Source: Planctomycetes bacterium UBA2386 (GTDB taxonomy: Bacteria; Planctomycetota; UBA1135; UBA2386). From it: a stretch of 13,198 bases of DNA. Below, piece after piece: positions 7,486 to 13,198 of this stretch (position 1 is its first letter; each line of letters begins with the position of its first letter). The DNA lies in contig DDSQ01000097.1 in assembly GCA_002343845.1 (NCBI GenBank), positions 244 through 13,441 of the forward strand, in the 5' to 3' direction. Under the pieces are notes generated by a model. It worked only from the letters and a program-made list of their open reading frames with translations, did not search any database and was not told the origin of the DNA. Made by a program: the position numbers and the translations under genes.

Positions 7486-8003
7486 CAGCGGGGGGCCACG
7501 CGCGGGTCGCGGTTGGCGAGCACGTCGTCGGTCACGCGTGCGCGACGTCGTGCCAACGCGTCGCGCAGGAGCGGATCGCCGCCGGCGAGGATCGCGACCG
7601 CGAGCAGCGCGGCGTTGATCGCGCCCGCCTTGCCGATGGCCAACGTGCCGACGGGCACGCCCGCCGGCATCTGCACGATCGACATGAGCGCATCCATGCC
7701 GCGCAGCGCGCCCGTTTCGATCGGCACGCCGAGGACCGGGAGCAGCGTCTTGCTCGCCGCCATGCCCGGCAGGTGCGCAGCCCCGCCGGCGCCCGCGATC
7801 AGGACGCGCAGGCCGCGCCGTGCCGCGTCGCCCGCATACTCCATCAACCAGTCGGGCGTGCGGTGGGCCGAGACGACGACGCATTCGTGCGGCACCGCGA
7901 GCTCGGCGAGAGTCTCGCTGCTGTGGCGCATCGTCTCCCAGTCGGACTTGGAGCCCATGATGACGCCGACGAGCGGCGACGTGGAGGCTGCAGCTTCGTT
8001 CAT
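7485..8003 (-). CDS. purE: N5-CAIR mutase PurE
   Basis: A 172-residue class I PurE, which rearranges N5-CAIR to CAIR in the purine pathway and normally assembles as an octamer. The signatures are [14 protein letters not shown] (substrate and phosphate loop), [11 protein letters not shown] with the catalytic His, and [13 protein letters not shown], followed by [22 protein letters not shown] and GKAGAINAA. The presence of PurK in the same operon supports the class I (N5-CAIR) reaction rather than direct carboxylation. The ATG at 8003 is preceded by a good ribosome-binding site; the frame stays open further upstream but that part is the non-coding divergent region. The C-terminal 20 residues after [10 protein letters not shown] are Arg-rich and variable. 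It is divergent from the LarE gene. Confidence 0.96.
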   Translation of the reverse strand: MNEAAASTSPLVGVIMGSKSDWETMRHSSETLAELAVPHECVVVSAHRTPDWLMEYAGDAARRGLRVLIAGAGGAAHLPGMAASKTLLPVLGVPIETGALRGMDALMSIVQMPAGVPVGTLAIGKAGAINAALLAVAILAGGDPLLRDALARRRARVTDDVLANRDPRVAPR

Positions 8004-8013
8004 GGTGACGGCG

Positions 8014-8020
8014 CCACCTT
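8014..8020 (-). promoter_or_regulatory. Ribosome-binding site of purE
   Basis: On the minus strand AAGGTGG lies 10 bases before the ATG at 8003. It resembles the anti-Shine-Dalgarno complement AAGGAGG with one mismatch and supports the chosen start. Confidence 0.6.
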
Positions 8021-8114
8021 CGCGGGTGCTGCGATCCGGAGCAAGCCGAACATGGCGTTCCTGGCCGGGTGGCCCCGCGCCAGCGCTCGGCGGCCTGCCG
8101 TGGCCATCGCGCCC

Positions 8115-8143
8115 CTGACTTCGTGGGCGGCGCGAAGTAGAAG
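8115..8143 (+). promoter_or_regulatory. Putative sigma70-type promoter of larE with internal dyad
   Basis: CTGACT at 8115-8120 (four of six matches to TTGACA) and TAGAAG at 8138-8143 (four of six to TATAAT) are exactly 17 bases apart. The -10 ends eight bases before the ATG at 8152, so the transcript may have almost no leader. AAGGGG at 8141-8146 could alternatively act as a ribosome-binding site five bases before the ATG if transcription begins further upstream. A perfect dyad ACTTCG-N9-CGAAGT (8118-8123 and 8133-8138) overlaps both hexamers and could be an operator. None of this is experimentally supported. Confidence 0.35.
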
Positions 8144-8151
8144 GGGCGCCC

Positions 8152-8991
8152 ATGCTGCCCGCGGCTGCGTCCCTGCCCTACACCGAGAAGGTCGATGCGC
8201 TCCGCGGGGGCCTCGGGCAGCTGCGCGGCGCGGTCGTCGCGTTCTCTGGTGGCGTGGACTCGACGGCGCTGCTGCACGCGTGCCGCACCGCCCTCGGCGA
8301 CGCCGTGGTCGCGGTCACCGCCGATTCGCCGTCGCTGCCGCGGGCCGAACTCGCCGAGGCGCAGGCGTTGGCGGCCGAGCTCGGCGTGCGGCACGTCGTG
8401 TTGCCGACGCAGGAACTCGATCGCGCCGGCTACCGCGCGAATGCCGGCGACCGCTGCTACCACTGCAAGAAGGAGCTGTTCGTCACGGTCGCGCAGCGGC
8501 GGGCCGAGTTCGCGCCGCCCGACTGGACGGTCGTCTACGGCGCGATCACCGACGACCTCGGCGACCATCGCCCGGGGCAGCGCGCGGCGGGGGAGCACGG
8601 CGTGCAGGCGCCGTTGGTCGCGGCGGGGATGAGCAAGGCCGACGTGCGCGCGTACAGCCGCGAGCACGGCCTGCGCACCGCCGACAAGCCCAGCTTCGCG
8701 TGCCTGTCGTCGCGCGTCCCGTACGGCATCGCGATCGACGAGCGTGTGCTGGCGCGCATCGAGGCCGCCGAGTCGGTGTTGCGCGCGCTGCAGTTCCGCC
8801 AGTTTCGCGTTCGGCACCACGACCAGGTGGCGCGCGTCGAGGTCGGTCCCGACGAATTGCCGCGCGCGTTCGCGCTGCGCCTCGAGATCGGCGAACGCAT
8901 CCGCGCCGCGGGCTACACGTTCGTCGCGCTCGACCTGTTCGGTTACCGCCATGGCGGCATGAACGACATGCTCGCCGAAGGACGCCCATGA
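8152..8991 (+). CDS. larE: LarE-family ATP-dependent sulfur transferase (PP-loop)
   Basis: A 279-residue PP-loop protein of the LarE family. SGGVDS at residues 32-37 is the ATP-pyrophosphatase loop; [10 protein letters not shown] with Cys102 and Cys105 and the segment [14 protein letters not shown] with Cys184 are family hallmarks. In Lactiplantibacillus plantarum, LarE adenylates a pyridinium dicarboxylate mononucleotide and donates sulfur from a single cysteine (Cys176) to build the nickel-pincer nucleotide cofactor of lactate racemase. Cys184 here is in the equivalent motif. Only one cysteine is present in that motif, so it resembles the sacrificial-cysteine type rather than the three-cysteine, iron-sulfur type. 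No LarB, LarC or LarA is in the window, so the true substrate is open. The ATG at 8152 fits both the spacing of AAGGGG and the promoter. The stop overlaps the peptidase start as ATGA. Confidence 0.9.
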   Translation: MLPAAASLPYTEKVDALRGGLGQLRGAVVAFSGGVDSTALLHACRTALGDAVVAVTADSPSLPRAELAEAQALAAELGVRHVVLPTQELDRAGYRANAGDRCYHCKKELFVTVAQRRAEFAPPDWTVVYGAITDDLGDHRPGQRAAGEHGVQAPLVAAGMSKADVRAYSREHGLRTADKPSFACLSSRVPYGIAIDERVLARIEAAESVLRALQFRQFRVRHHDQVARVEVGPDELPRAFALRLEIGERIRAAGYTFVALDLFGYRHGGMNDMLAEGRP

Positions 8992-10337
8992 AGACGCTGC
9001 CGTTCGCCATCGGCTTTGCCGCCCTCGCGATTCCGCTCGCAGCCCAAGCCTCGGCGATCACCGCGGAGCGCGTGCGCGAGACCGTGACCTGGCTCGCCGC
9101 CGACGAACGCGCCGGCCGCGACACCGGCAGCCCGGAACTCGTCGCCGCTGGCGAGTGGATCGCCGCCCGCTTCGCGGCCGCCGGGCTGCAGCCGTTGACC
9201 GAAGGGCGCTGGACGCAGGAGTTCGCGTTGCCCGGACTGTCGATCGACAGCAAGGCGATCGAAGTGCGGCTCCACCGCAAGCACGGGGATCAGACGCAGG
9301 AGATCGTGCTGCAGCCCGACGTCGACGTGCGGCAGTGGACGGTCGCCGACGCGACGACCGGCGGCGACGAAGCGTGCACGGTGGCCCTTGCCGACGACGC
9401 GGCGCTGCAGCGCATGCTCGCCACCGGCTCGGCGCGGCGGCCGGTGTTCTGCGAGGTCGCACCCGAGGACGAGCGTTGGGTGCTCGCCAAGGGCTCCCGC
9501 TTCGTGCTCGGCGGTCGCCGCCAGGCCACGCGGCCGGTGTTCCTGGTGCGCGCCGGCCTGTTGCCGCCGGCTGCGGACGACGACTCGCAGGTCACGTGGA
9601 CCACGACGTGGTCGGTGCCGGAACCCGAGAAGGCCGACATGGCGCAGCACAACGTCGTCGGCCTGCTGCGCGGCGGTGCCAAGAAGGACGAGTACGTTGT
9701 CGTCAGTGCGCACTACGACCATGTGGGCCGCGGCCGCCCGGTCGCGGGCGACGGCATCTACAACGGCGCCGACGACAACGCGACCGGCACCACGGCGGTG
9801 CTGCTGCTGGCGGAATCGCTCGGCAAGCTGCAGCCGCCGCCCGCGCGCAGCATCCTGTTCGTCTGCTTCACCGCGGAGGAACGTGGCCTGCTCGGCAGCA
9901 AGGCGTTCTGCGCGCGGCCGCCGGTGCCGATCGACAAGATCGTTGCCAACCTGAACATCGAGATGATCGGGCGGCCGCTCCCGGGCAACGAGAGCAAGGC
10001 CTGGATCACTGGCGACGACCTCAGCGACTTCGCAGCGATCGCCGGACCGGCGTTGGAGCGCGCCGGCATCGGACTGGTCGAGTTCCCGATGGCCGCCCGC
10101 CTGTTCACCGCCAGCGACAACTGGGCGTTCGCGCAACACGGCGTCGTTGCGCATTCGGTGAGTGCCGGGTCGCTGCACCAGGACTACCACCAGCCCGGCG
10201 ACGAAGCCGACAAGCTCGACATCGCGCACATGACGGCCATCGTGCGCGGGCTCCACGAGGTCACGCTCGAGCTCGCCAACCGGGACGCCGTTCCGCAGTG
10301 GAACGACAAGGGCCGCGCCCGCATCGCGCGGCGGTGA
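8988..10337 (+). CDS. Exported M28-family metallopeptidase
   Basis: A 449-residue zinc peptidase of family M28, likely an aminopeptidase. Residues 1-21 form a signal peptide (Lys2, a hydrophobic core, and a likely cut after AQA), so it acts in the periplasm or outside. The two-zinc site is readable: His242 in SAHYDH, Asp263 in GADDN (bridging), catalytic Glu297 and ligand Glu298 in TAEERG, Glu325 in NIEMIGR, and His401 in YHQPGD. The region from about residue 65 to 215 between the signal and the catalytic domain is poorly conserved and may be a degenerate PA-like insert. Peptide specificity cannot be inferred. It overlaps larE by four bases (ATGA), so both are translated from one message, although the two functions have no obvious link. 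It converges on the small lipoprotein gene with only three bases between stop codons. Confidence 0.92.
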   Translation: MKTLPFAIGFAALAIPLAAQASAITAERVRETVTWLAADERAGRDTGSPELVAAGEWIAARFAAAGLQPLTEGRWTQEFALPGLSIDSKAIEVRLHRKHGDQTQEIVLQPDVDVRQWTVADATTGGDEACTVALADDAALQRMLATGSARRPVFCEVAPEDERWVLAKGSRFVLGGRRQATRPVFLVRAGLLPPAADDDSQVTWTTTWSVPEPEKADMAQHNVVGLLRGGAKKDEYVVVSAHYDHVGRGRPVAGDGIYNGADDNATGTTAVLLLAESLGKLQPPPARSILFVCFTAEERGLLGSKAFCARPPVPIDKIVANLNIEMIGRPLPGNESKAWITGDDLSDFAAIAGPALERAGIGLVEFPMAARLFTASDNWAFAQHGVVAHSVSAGSLHQDYHQPGDEADKLDIAHMTAIVRGLHEVTLELANRDAVPQWNDKGRARIARR

Positions 10338-10340
10338 CGG

Positions 10341-10955
10341 TCAGCGCCAGTTGCCGCCGCTGCCGTCCGGATAGGACCACCAGGTCGGATACGGCCAGCT
10401 GCGGTCCTTGATGAAGAACGGCGTGCTCACGCGCGGCTGCCACTCCTGGACCGGCGGGTCGAGCGGCTCGTCGGCCTGTTCGGCGTCCGACACGCAGCGC
10501 AGGCGCCAGCTCCAGCCGATGCGCAGGTGGGCGTCGTTGGTCGGGGTGCGCAGTTCGTCGCTGTAGTAGCTGCCGCGCGCGATCGCGGTCGACGTCGGCA
10601 TGACCAGCCGCACCGACTGGGTGCCGGCGACCTGGCCGTCGGCGTCGAGCACGTCGAGGGACACCCAGGCCTGCATGACCGGCGTCGACGTGCGGTTCTG
10701 GTAGTGGAAGCGGCACCGCACGTAGGTGTTGCCGGGGAAGCCATCGAGGCTGATGTCGCGAACGGTCACGCGGCCGTGCCCCGGGAAGTCCTCGACATGC
10801 TGGCCGCTGTACTGGGTGCGAAACACCGACTGCAGGATCTGGAACTCGTGCAGGTTCGCCTCGTGCGACACCTCGGTGCGATAGGGCTTCCCGGTGGTAG
10901 CGCAGGCGGCAGCGAGGAGGAACAGACCGGCGACGAGGTGGCGTGGGCGGTTCAT
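10341..10955 (-). CDS. Small lipoprotein of unknown function
   Basis: A 204-residue protein that I do not recognise with certainty. It begins with a basic N-terminus (Arg3, Arg5), a hydrophobic stretch and AAAC, with Cys18 as a probable lipidated residue, so it is expected to be membrane-anchored. Residues about 60-165 read as alternating beta strands (VTVRDISL, YVRCRFHYQN, MQAWVSLDVLDADGQ, LRIGWSWRL), suggesting an immunoglobulin-like sandwich. The arrangement faintly recalls the DUF1425/YcfL lipoproteins, but this is only a visual impression. The C-terminus is rich in Trp, Tyr and Pro (SWPYPTWWSYPDG). The ATG at 10955 is chosen for the signal sequence; the much longer open frame upstream is a shadow of ffh. 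It is divergent from ffh with 90 bases between start codons. Confidence 0.75.
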   Translation of the reverse strand: MNRPRHLVAGLFLLAAACATTGKPYRTEVSHEANLHEFQILQSVFRTQYSGQHVEDFPGHGRVTVRDISLDGFPGNTYVRCRFHYQNRTSTPVMQAWVSLDVLDADGQVAGTQSVRLVMPTSTAIARGSYYSDELRTPTNDAHLRIGWSWRLRCVSDAEQADEPLDPPVQEWQPRVSTPFFIKDRSWPYPTWWSYPDGSGGNWR

Positions 10956-11045
10956 GGCCGCGCCGCCAAGCAAACCGCGTTCCGGCCGAGCGCCGCGCGC
11001 CCTTTCGCTTGACCCTCGCGGGGTCCGCCAACATCCTGCGGCCCG
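10956..11045. promoter_or_regulatory. Divergent intergenic region, lipoprotein/ffh
   Basis: These 90 bases must contain the promoters of both genes. The ffh side holds a good -35/-10 candidate (listed separately). On the minus strand TTTGCT lies about 15 bases before the lipoprotein ATG and might serve as a -10, but no matching -35 is convincing. Confidence 0.45.
11009..11037 (+). promoter_or_regulatory. Putative promoter of ffh
   Basis: TTGACC at 11009-11014 matches the sigma70 -35 at five of six positions. With a spacer of exactly 17 bases, CATCCT at 11032-11037 would be the -10 (weak, three of six). The -10 ends eight bases before the ffh ATG, so transcription would start within a few bases of the start codon. 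The spacer contains an inverted repeat GACCC-TCGCG-GGGTC (11011-11025). No Shine-Dalgarno is seen before the ATG, which agrees with a leaderless message but does not prove it. Confidence 0.4.
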
Positions 11046-12488
11046 ATGTTCGACTCGCTCGCCAACGCGCTGGGCAAGGCCTACCGCGCACTCGTCGGCC
11101 AGAAGGTCCTCACCGAAGCCAACGTCGACGAAGGCATCCGGGCGGTCCGCACCGCGCTGCTCGAAGCCGACGTCAACTTCCAGGTCGCCAAGGAGTTCGT
11201 CGCCGACGTCCGCCAGCGGGTGCTCGGCCAGAAAGTGATCGAGTCGGTCGAGCCCGGCCAGCAGTTCGTCAAGTGCGTGCACGACGCGTTGACCGAGCTG
11301 CTCGGCGGCCAGCAGGTGGGGCTGCCGGTGGCGCCCATGTCCCCGCTGGTGTTGATGATGTGCGGTCTGCAGGGCAGCGGCAAGACGACGACCTGCGCCA
11401 AGCTCGCCCTGTGGCTGCGCAAGCACAAGAAGAAGAACCCGCTGCTGGTCGCCGCCGACCTGCAGCGCCCTGCCGCCGTCGATCAGCTGCAGAGCCTCGG
11501 CAAGCAGCTCGGTATCGCCGTCTACGCCGAGCCGACCAGCAAGCGCCCGCCCGAGGTCTGCCGCGCCGGCATCGAGTTCGCGAAGTCGCGCCAGCACGAC
11601 GTCGTGATCCTCGACACGGCGGGACGCCTCCACATCGACGAGGCGTTGATGAAGGAAGTGCAGGACGTGCACACGGTCTGCAAGCCGCACGGCACGCTGC
11701 TCGTCTGCGACGCGATGCTCGGCCAGGACGCGGTGAACTCGGCGAAGGAGTTCCACGCGCGGCTGCCGCTGCACGGGCTGATCCTGACCAAGGTCGACGG
11801 CGACGCACGTGGTGGTGCGGCGTTGTCGATCGTCAAGGTCACGGGGCGGCCGATCCTGTTCGCCGGCGTCGGCGAGAAGCCGGACGACCTCGAAGAGTTC
11901 GATCCGTCCCGCATGGCCGGCCGCATCCTCGGCATGGGCGACGTCGTCGGCCTCGTCGAGAAGGCGCAGTCGGTGATCGACGAGAAGCAGGCGGAGGCCG
12001 CCGCCCGCAAGCTGCAGAAGGGTCAGTTCAACTTCGAGGACTTCCTCGCGCAGATGAACATGATCAAGAAGCTCGGCCCGATGAAGAAGGTGCTCGGCAT
12101 GCTGCCGGGCATGGGCTCGATGCTGAAGGACGTCGACGTCGACGACGGCCGCATGCAGCGCGTCGAAGCGATGATCCTGTCGATGACGAAGCAGGAACGG
12201 CTGCGTCCCGACGTGCTCGACCTGCCGCGGCGCCGCCGCATCGCCGCGGGCTCCGGCAACGATCTCGACGCCGTGAACGGGCTGATCAAGCAGTGGAAGA
12301 TGATGCAGGACCTGATGAAGAAGCTCGGCAAGGGCGGGCTCGGTGGGATGGGCGGGCTCGGCGACCTGTTCGGCGGTGGTGGCGGCGGCGGACTCGGTGG
12401 GCCGGGCGGCCCACGCGGTGGCGGCTTCCCCGGCGGCATGCCGGGCGGCCGCGGCTTCCCGGGCTTTCCGGGCGGGCGGCGCCGCTGA
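11046..12488 (+). CDS. ffh: Signal recognition particle GTPase Ffh
   Basis: A 480-residue SRP54-type protein that binds the SRP RNA and signal sequences of nascent chains and docks with FtsY at the membrane. The N domain (residues 1-90) has LTEANVDEGIRAVRTALLEADV and is followed by the G domain: P-loop GLQGSGKT at 107-114, DTAGRL from Asp190, and TKVDGDARGG with Lys249 and Asp251. The M domain (about 320-427) is methionine-rich (MNMIKKLGPMKKVLGMLPGMGSML, split by the loop) and includes the RNA-binding RRRRIAAGSG. It ends with a 53-residue tail from residue 428 that is mostly Gly with Pro, Phe and Met and finishes in three arginines; this is longer than in E. coli-type Ffh. The ATG at 11046 starts with MFDSLANALGKAY, the usual Ffh start. 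rpsP follows, a conserved order. Confidence 0.97.
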   Translation: MFDSLANALGKAYRALVGQKVLTEANVDEGIRAVRTALLEADVNFQVAKEFVADVRQRVLGQKVIESVEPGQQFVKCVHDALTELLGGQQVGLPVAPMSPLVLMMCGLQGSGKTTTCAKLALWLRKHKKKNPLLVAADLQRPAAVDQLQSLGKQLGIAVYAEPTSKRPPEVCRAGIEFAKSRQHDVVILDTAGRLHIDEALMKEVQDVHTVCKPHGTLLVCDAMLGQDAVNSAKEFHARLPLHGLILTKVDGDARGGAALSIVKVTGRPILFAGVGEKPDDLEEFDPSRMAGRILGMGDVVGLVEKAQSVIDEKQAEAAARKLQKGQFNFEDFLAQMNMIKKLGPMKKVLGMLPGMGSMLKDVDVDDGRMQRVEAMILSMTKQERLRPDVLDLPRRRRIAAGSGNDLDAVNGLIKQWKMMQDLMKKLGKGGLGGMGGLGDLFGGGGGGGLGGPGGPRGGGFPGGMPGGRGFPGFPGGRRR

Positions 12489-12565
12489 AACGGCTGCAGA
12501 AAACCGCTGGCAAGTCCCGCGGGCGTCTGCTTTGCTTCTCGCCCCTTTCGCCGGTCCTGACGCAC

Positions 12566-12569
12566 GGAG
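12566..12569 (+). promoter_or_regulatory. Ribosome-binding site of rpsP
   Basis: GGAG lies 10 bases before the TTG at 12580, slightly longer than the usual spacing. It supports the non-ATG start, because no ATG or GTG in this frame fits the family N-terminus. Confidence 0.5.
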
Positions 12570-12579
12570 ACAGCTTCCC

Positions 12580-12969
12580 TTGGCAGTCATTCTTCGCCTG
12601 AAACGCTTTGGCCGCCTCAACCACCCGACCTTCCGCGTGGTCGCCACCGATCCGCGCTTCCCGCGCGACGGCCGCATCATCGAGGCTCTTGGCTACTACC
12701 TGCCGCTGATGCCGCGCGCCCAGGAGCAGGTCAAGCTCAACACCGAGCGCATCCAGTACTGGCTGTCGGTCGGCGCCAAGCCCTCGGACACGGTCGCGCA
12801 GATGATCGAGAAGACCGGGCTGACCGTGCCGGTGACCAAGAAGCCCGAGCGCAGCAAGAGCAAGGGCAAGCCTGCCAAGTTCCAGCCGCCGAAGAAGAAG
12901 GTTCGCAAGCCCAAGGCCCAGCGCCGCGCCGAGAAGGCCGAGCGCGCGGCTGCCGCGGCGAAGAAGTGA
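12580..12969 (+). CDS. rpsP: 30S ribosomal protein S16
   Basis: A 129-residue protein read from a TTG start. The beginning (M)AVILRLKRFGR is the typical S16 N-terminus, and the core continues with FRVVATDPRFPRDGRIIEALGYYLP and VKLNTERIQYWLSVGAKPSDTV, ending about residue 86. S16 is a small-subunit assembly protein that binds 16S rRNA. The last 43 residues are an extension of Lys, Arg, Ala and Pro (PERSKSKGKPAK, PKKKVRKPKAQ, ending in alanines and KK), so the protein is about one and a half times the length of E. coli S16. Basic tails of this type occur in several phyla. The frame is open upstream into ffh from an ATG at 12343, but that region has no S16 similarity. It follows ffh by 91 bases. 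Confidence 0.95.
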   Translation: MAVILRLKRFGRLNHPTFRVVATDPRFPRDGRIIEALGYYLPLMPRAQEQVKLNTERIQYWLSVGAKPSDTVAQMIEKTGLTVPVTKKPERSKSKGKPAKFQPPKKKVRKPKAQRRAEKAERAAAAAKK

Positions 12970-12992
12970 CGTCGCGGGCGCTGCCGTTCCGA

Positions 12993-13020
12993 CGCCGCGG
13001 TGCGACGTCGGGCCGCGGCG
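12993..13020 (+). terminator. Hairpin after rpsP
   Basis: CGCCGCGG at 12993-13000 and CCGCGGCG at 13013-13020 form a perfect 8-bp all-G/C inverted repeat with a 12-base loop, 24 bases after the rpsP stop. The loop contains the palindrome CGACGTCG. No T-run follows, so at best it is a non-canonical terminator or an mRNA-stabilising stem; chance in G+C-rich DNA is possible. Confidence 0.35.
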
Positions 13021-13075
13021 GTGCCGAGTGGTGTTGCAGGCCCTGGTTTCCGGTGGATGCGTTGACGAGGCCGTC

Positions 13076-13198
13076 GTGACGACGAAGAAGAAGCAGAAAC
13101 CCGCGGCGGCCGAAGCGCCGCCCGATCCGCGCGAACCGCTGCCGCCGACGGCCGAGAATCTCGCGGCGACGCTCAAGCAGCTTCGCGCCGTGCTCGCC
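13076..13198 (+). CDS. Unrecognised protein, N-terminal fragment
   Basis: A reading frame open to the window edge, starting at a GTG that is preceded by GAGG at 13067-13070 with five bases between, a good ribosome-binding site. The 41 residues visible begin with TTKKKQKPAAAEAPP, a basic then Ala/Pro-rich and probably disordered leader, followed by PPTAENLAATLKQLRAVLA, which could begin a helix. Other in-frame GTG codons at 13028 and 13031 are possible starts but have poorer context. At this position after rpsP many bacteria carry rimM or a KH-domain gene; the visible part does not look like RimM. No function is assigned. Confidence 0.5.
   Translation, partial: MTTKKKQKPAAAEAPPDPREPLPPTAENLAATLKQLRAVLA

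Larger units (their letters stand above)
8004..8151. promoter_or_regulatory. Divergent intergenic region, purE/larE
   Basis: This 148-base region must hold the starts of both the minus-strand purEK unit and the plus-strand larE unit. On the plus side there is a plausible promoter close to larE (listed separately). On the minus side I see only the ribosome-binding site and no convincing promoter hexamers. I see no riboswitch-like structure that I recognise. Confidence 0.55.

Noticed and set aside
7485..8003. PurE as a LarB (PurE-like domain) partner of the adjacent LarE
   Set aside because: The protein has full class I PurE motifs (GSKSDW, SAHRTP), lacks the extra N-terminal region of LarB, and forms an overlapping pair with purK, so it belongs to purine synthesis.
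10328..10360. Bidirectional intrinsic terminator at the convergent junction
   Set aside because: The 7-bp stem has a 19-base loop and no T-run on either strand; it is too weak to call as a terminator.
12343..12579. ATG-start extension of rpsP
   Set aside because: It overlaps the 3' end of ffh and has no S16 similarity; the TTG at 12580 gives the exact family N-terminus.
12286..13176. Minus-strand frame across rpsP and its flanks
   Set aside because: It is antisense to S16 and the end of ffh, with a compositionally biased peptide and no recognisable domain.
1..13198. A new multi-gene defence, mobile or CRISPR-like system
   Set aside because: All but two complete genes fall in known families, with no direct-repeat arrays, integrase, transposase, toxin-antitoxin pair or tRNA-flanked insertion visible; the gene mix looks like a normal chromosomal region.

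Overview
The window is a stretch of G+C-rich chromosome (well above 60% by eye) that is almost entirely coding, with 13 complete or near-complete genes plus fragments at both edges. It looks like an ordinary free-living Gram-negative bacterium. Two predicted lipoproteins, two probably exported enzymes, a large FG-GAP/VCBS repeat protein and a long basic tail on ribosomal protein S16 fit Planctomycetota or another high-GC lineage with many exported repeat proteins. That taxonomic reading is inference. I see no insertion sequences, phage genes, CRISPR arrays, tRNA or rRNA.

Layout. (1) 1-1281, plus strand: the 3' end of thiG (thiamine thiazole synthase), a CPBP/CAAX-type membrane protease and a gamma-carbonic-anhydrase-like protein. 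Both junctions are ATGA overlaps, so this is a tightly coupled operon. (2) 1282-1463: non-coding, with two overlapping hairpin candidates. (3) 1464-6306, plus strand: a 744-residue lipoprotein with 14 FG-GAP-type repeats, a sugar-nucleotide nucleotidyltransferase four bases downstream, then a YtcJ-type exported amidohydrolase. (4) 8003-6337, minus strand: the purine pair purE-purK with a TGATG junction. (5) 8152-10337, plus strand: a LarE-type sulfur transferase overlapping by ATGA an exported M28 metallopeptidase. (6) 10955-10341, minus strand: a small lipoprotein of unknown function, convergent with the peptidase. (7) 11046-12969, plus strand: ffh (SRP GTPase, with a Gly-rich tail) and rpsP (S16, with a TTG start and a basic tail), a widely conserved gene pair. 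(8) 13076 to the edge: the start of an unrecognised reading frame where many genomes carry rimM.

Functionally this is housekeeping (thiamine, purine, protein targeting, ribosome) interleaved with envelope and secreted proteins. I found no convincing new multi-gene system. The points most worth a second look are the 14-fold repeat protein (numerically two seven-bladed propellers), a LarE with no LarB or LarC beside it, sigma70-like -10 hexamers lying only 6-8 bases before three start codons (possible leaderless transcripts), and the unusual C-terminal tails on Ffh and S16.
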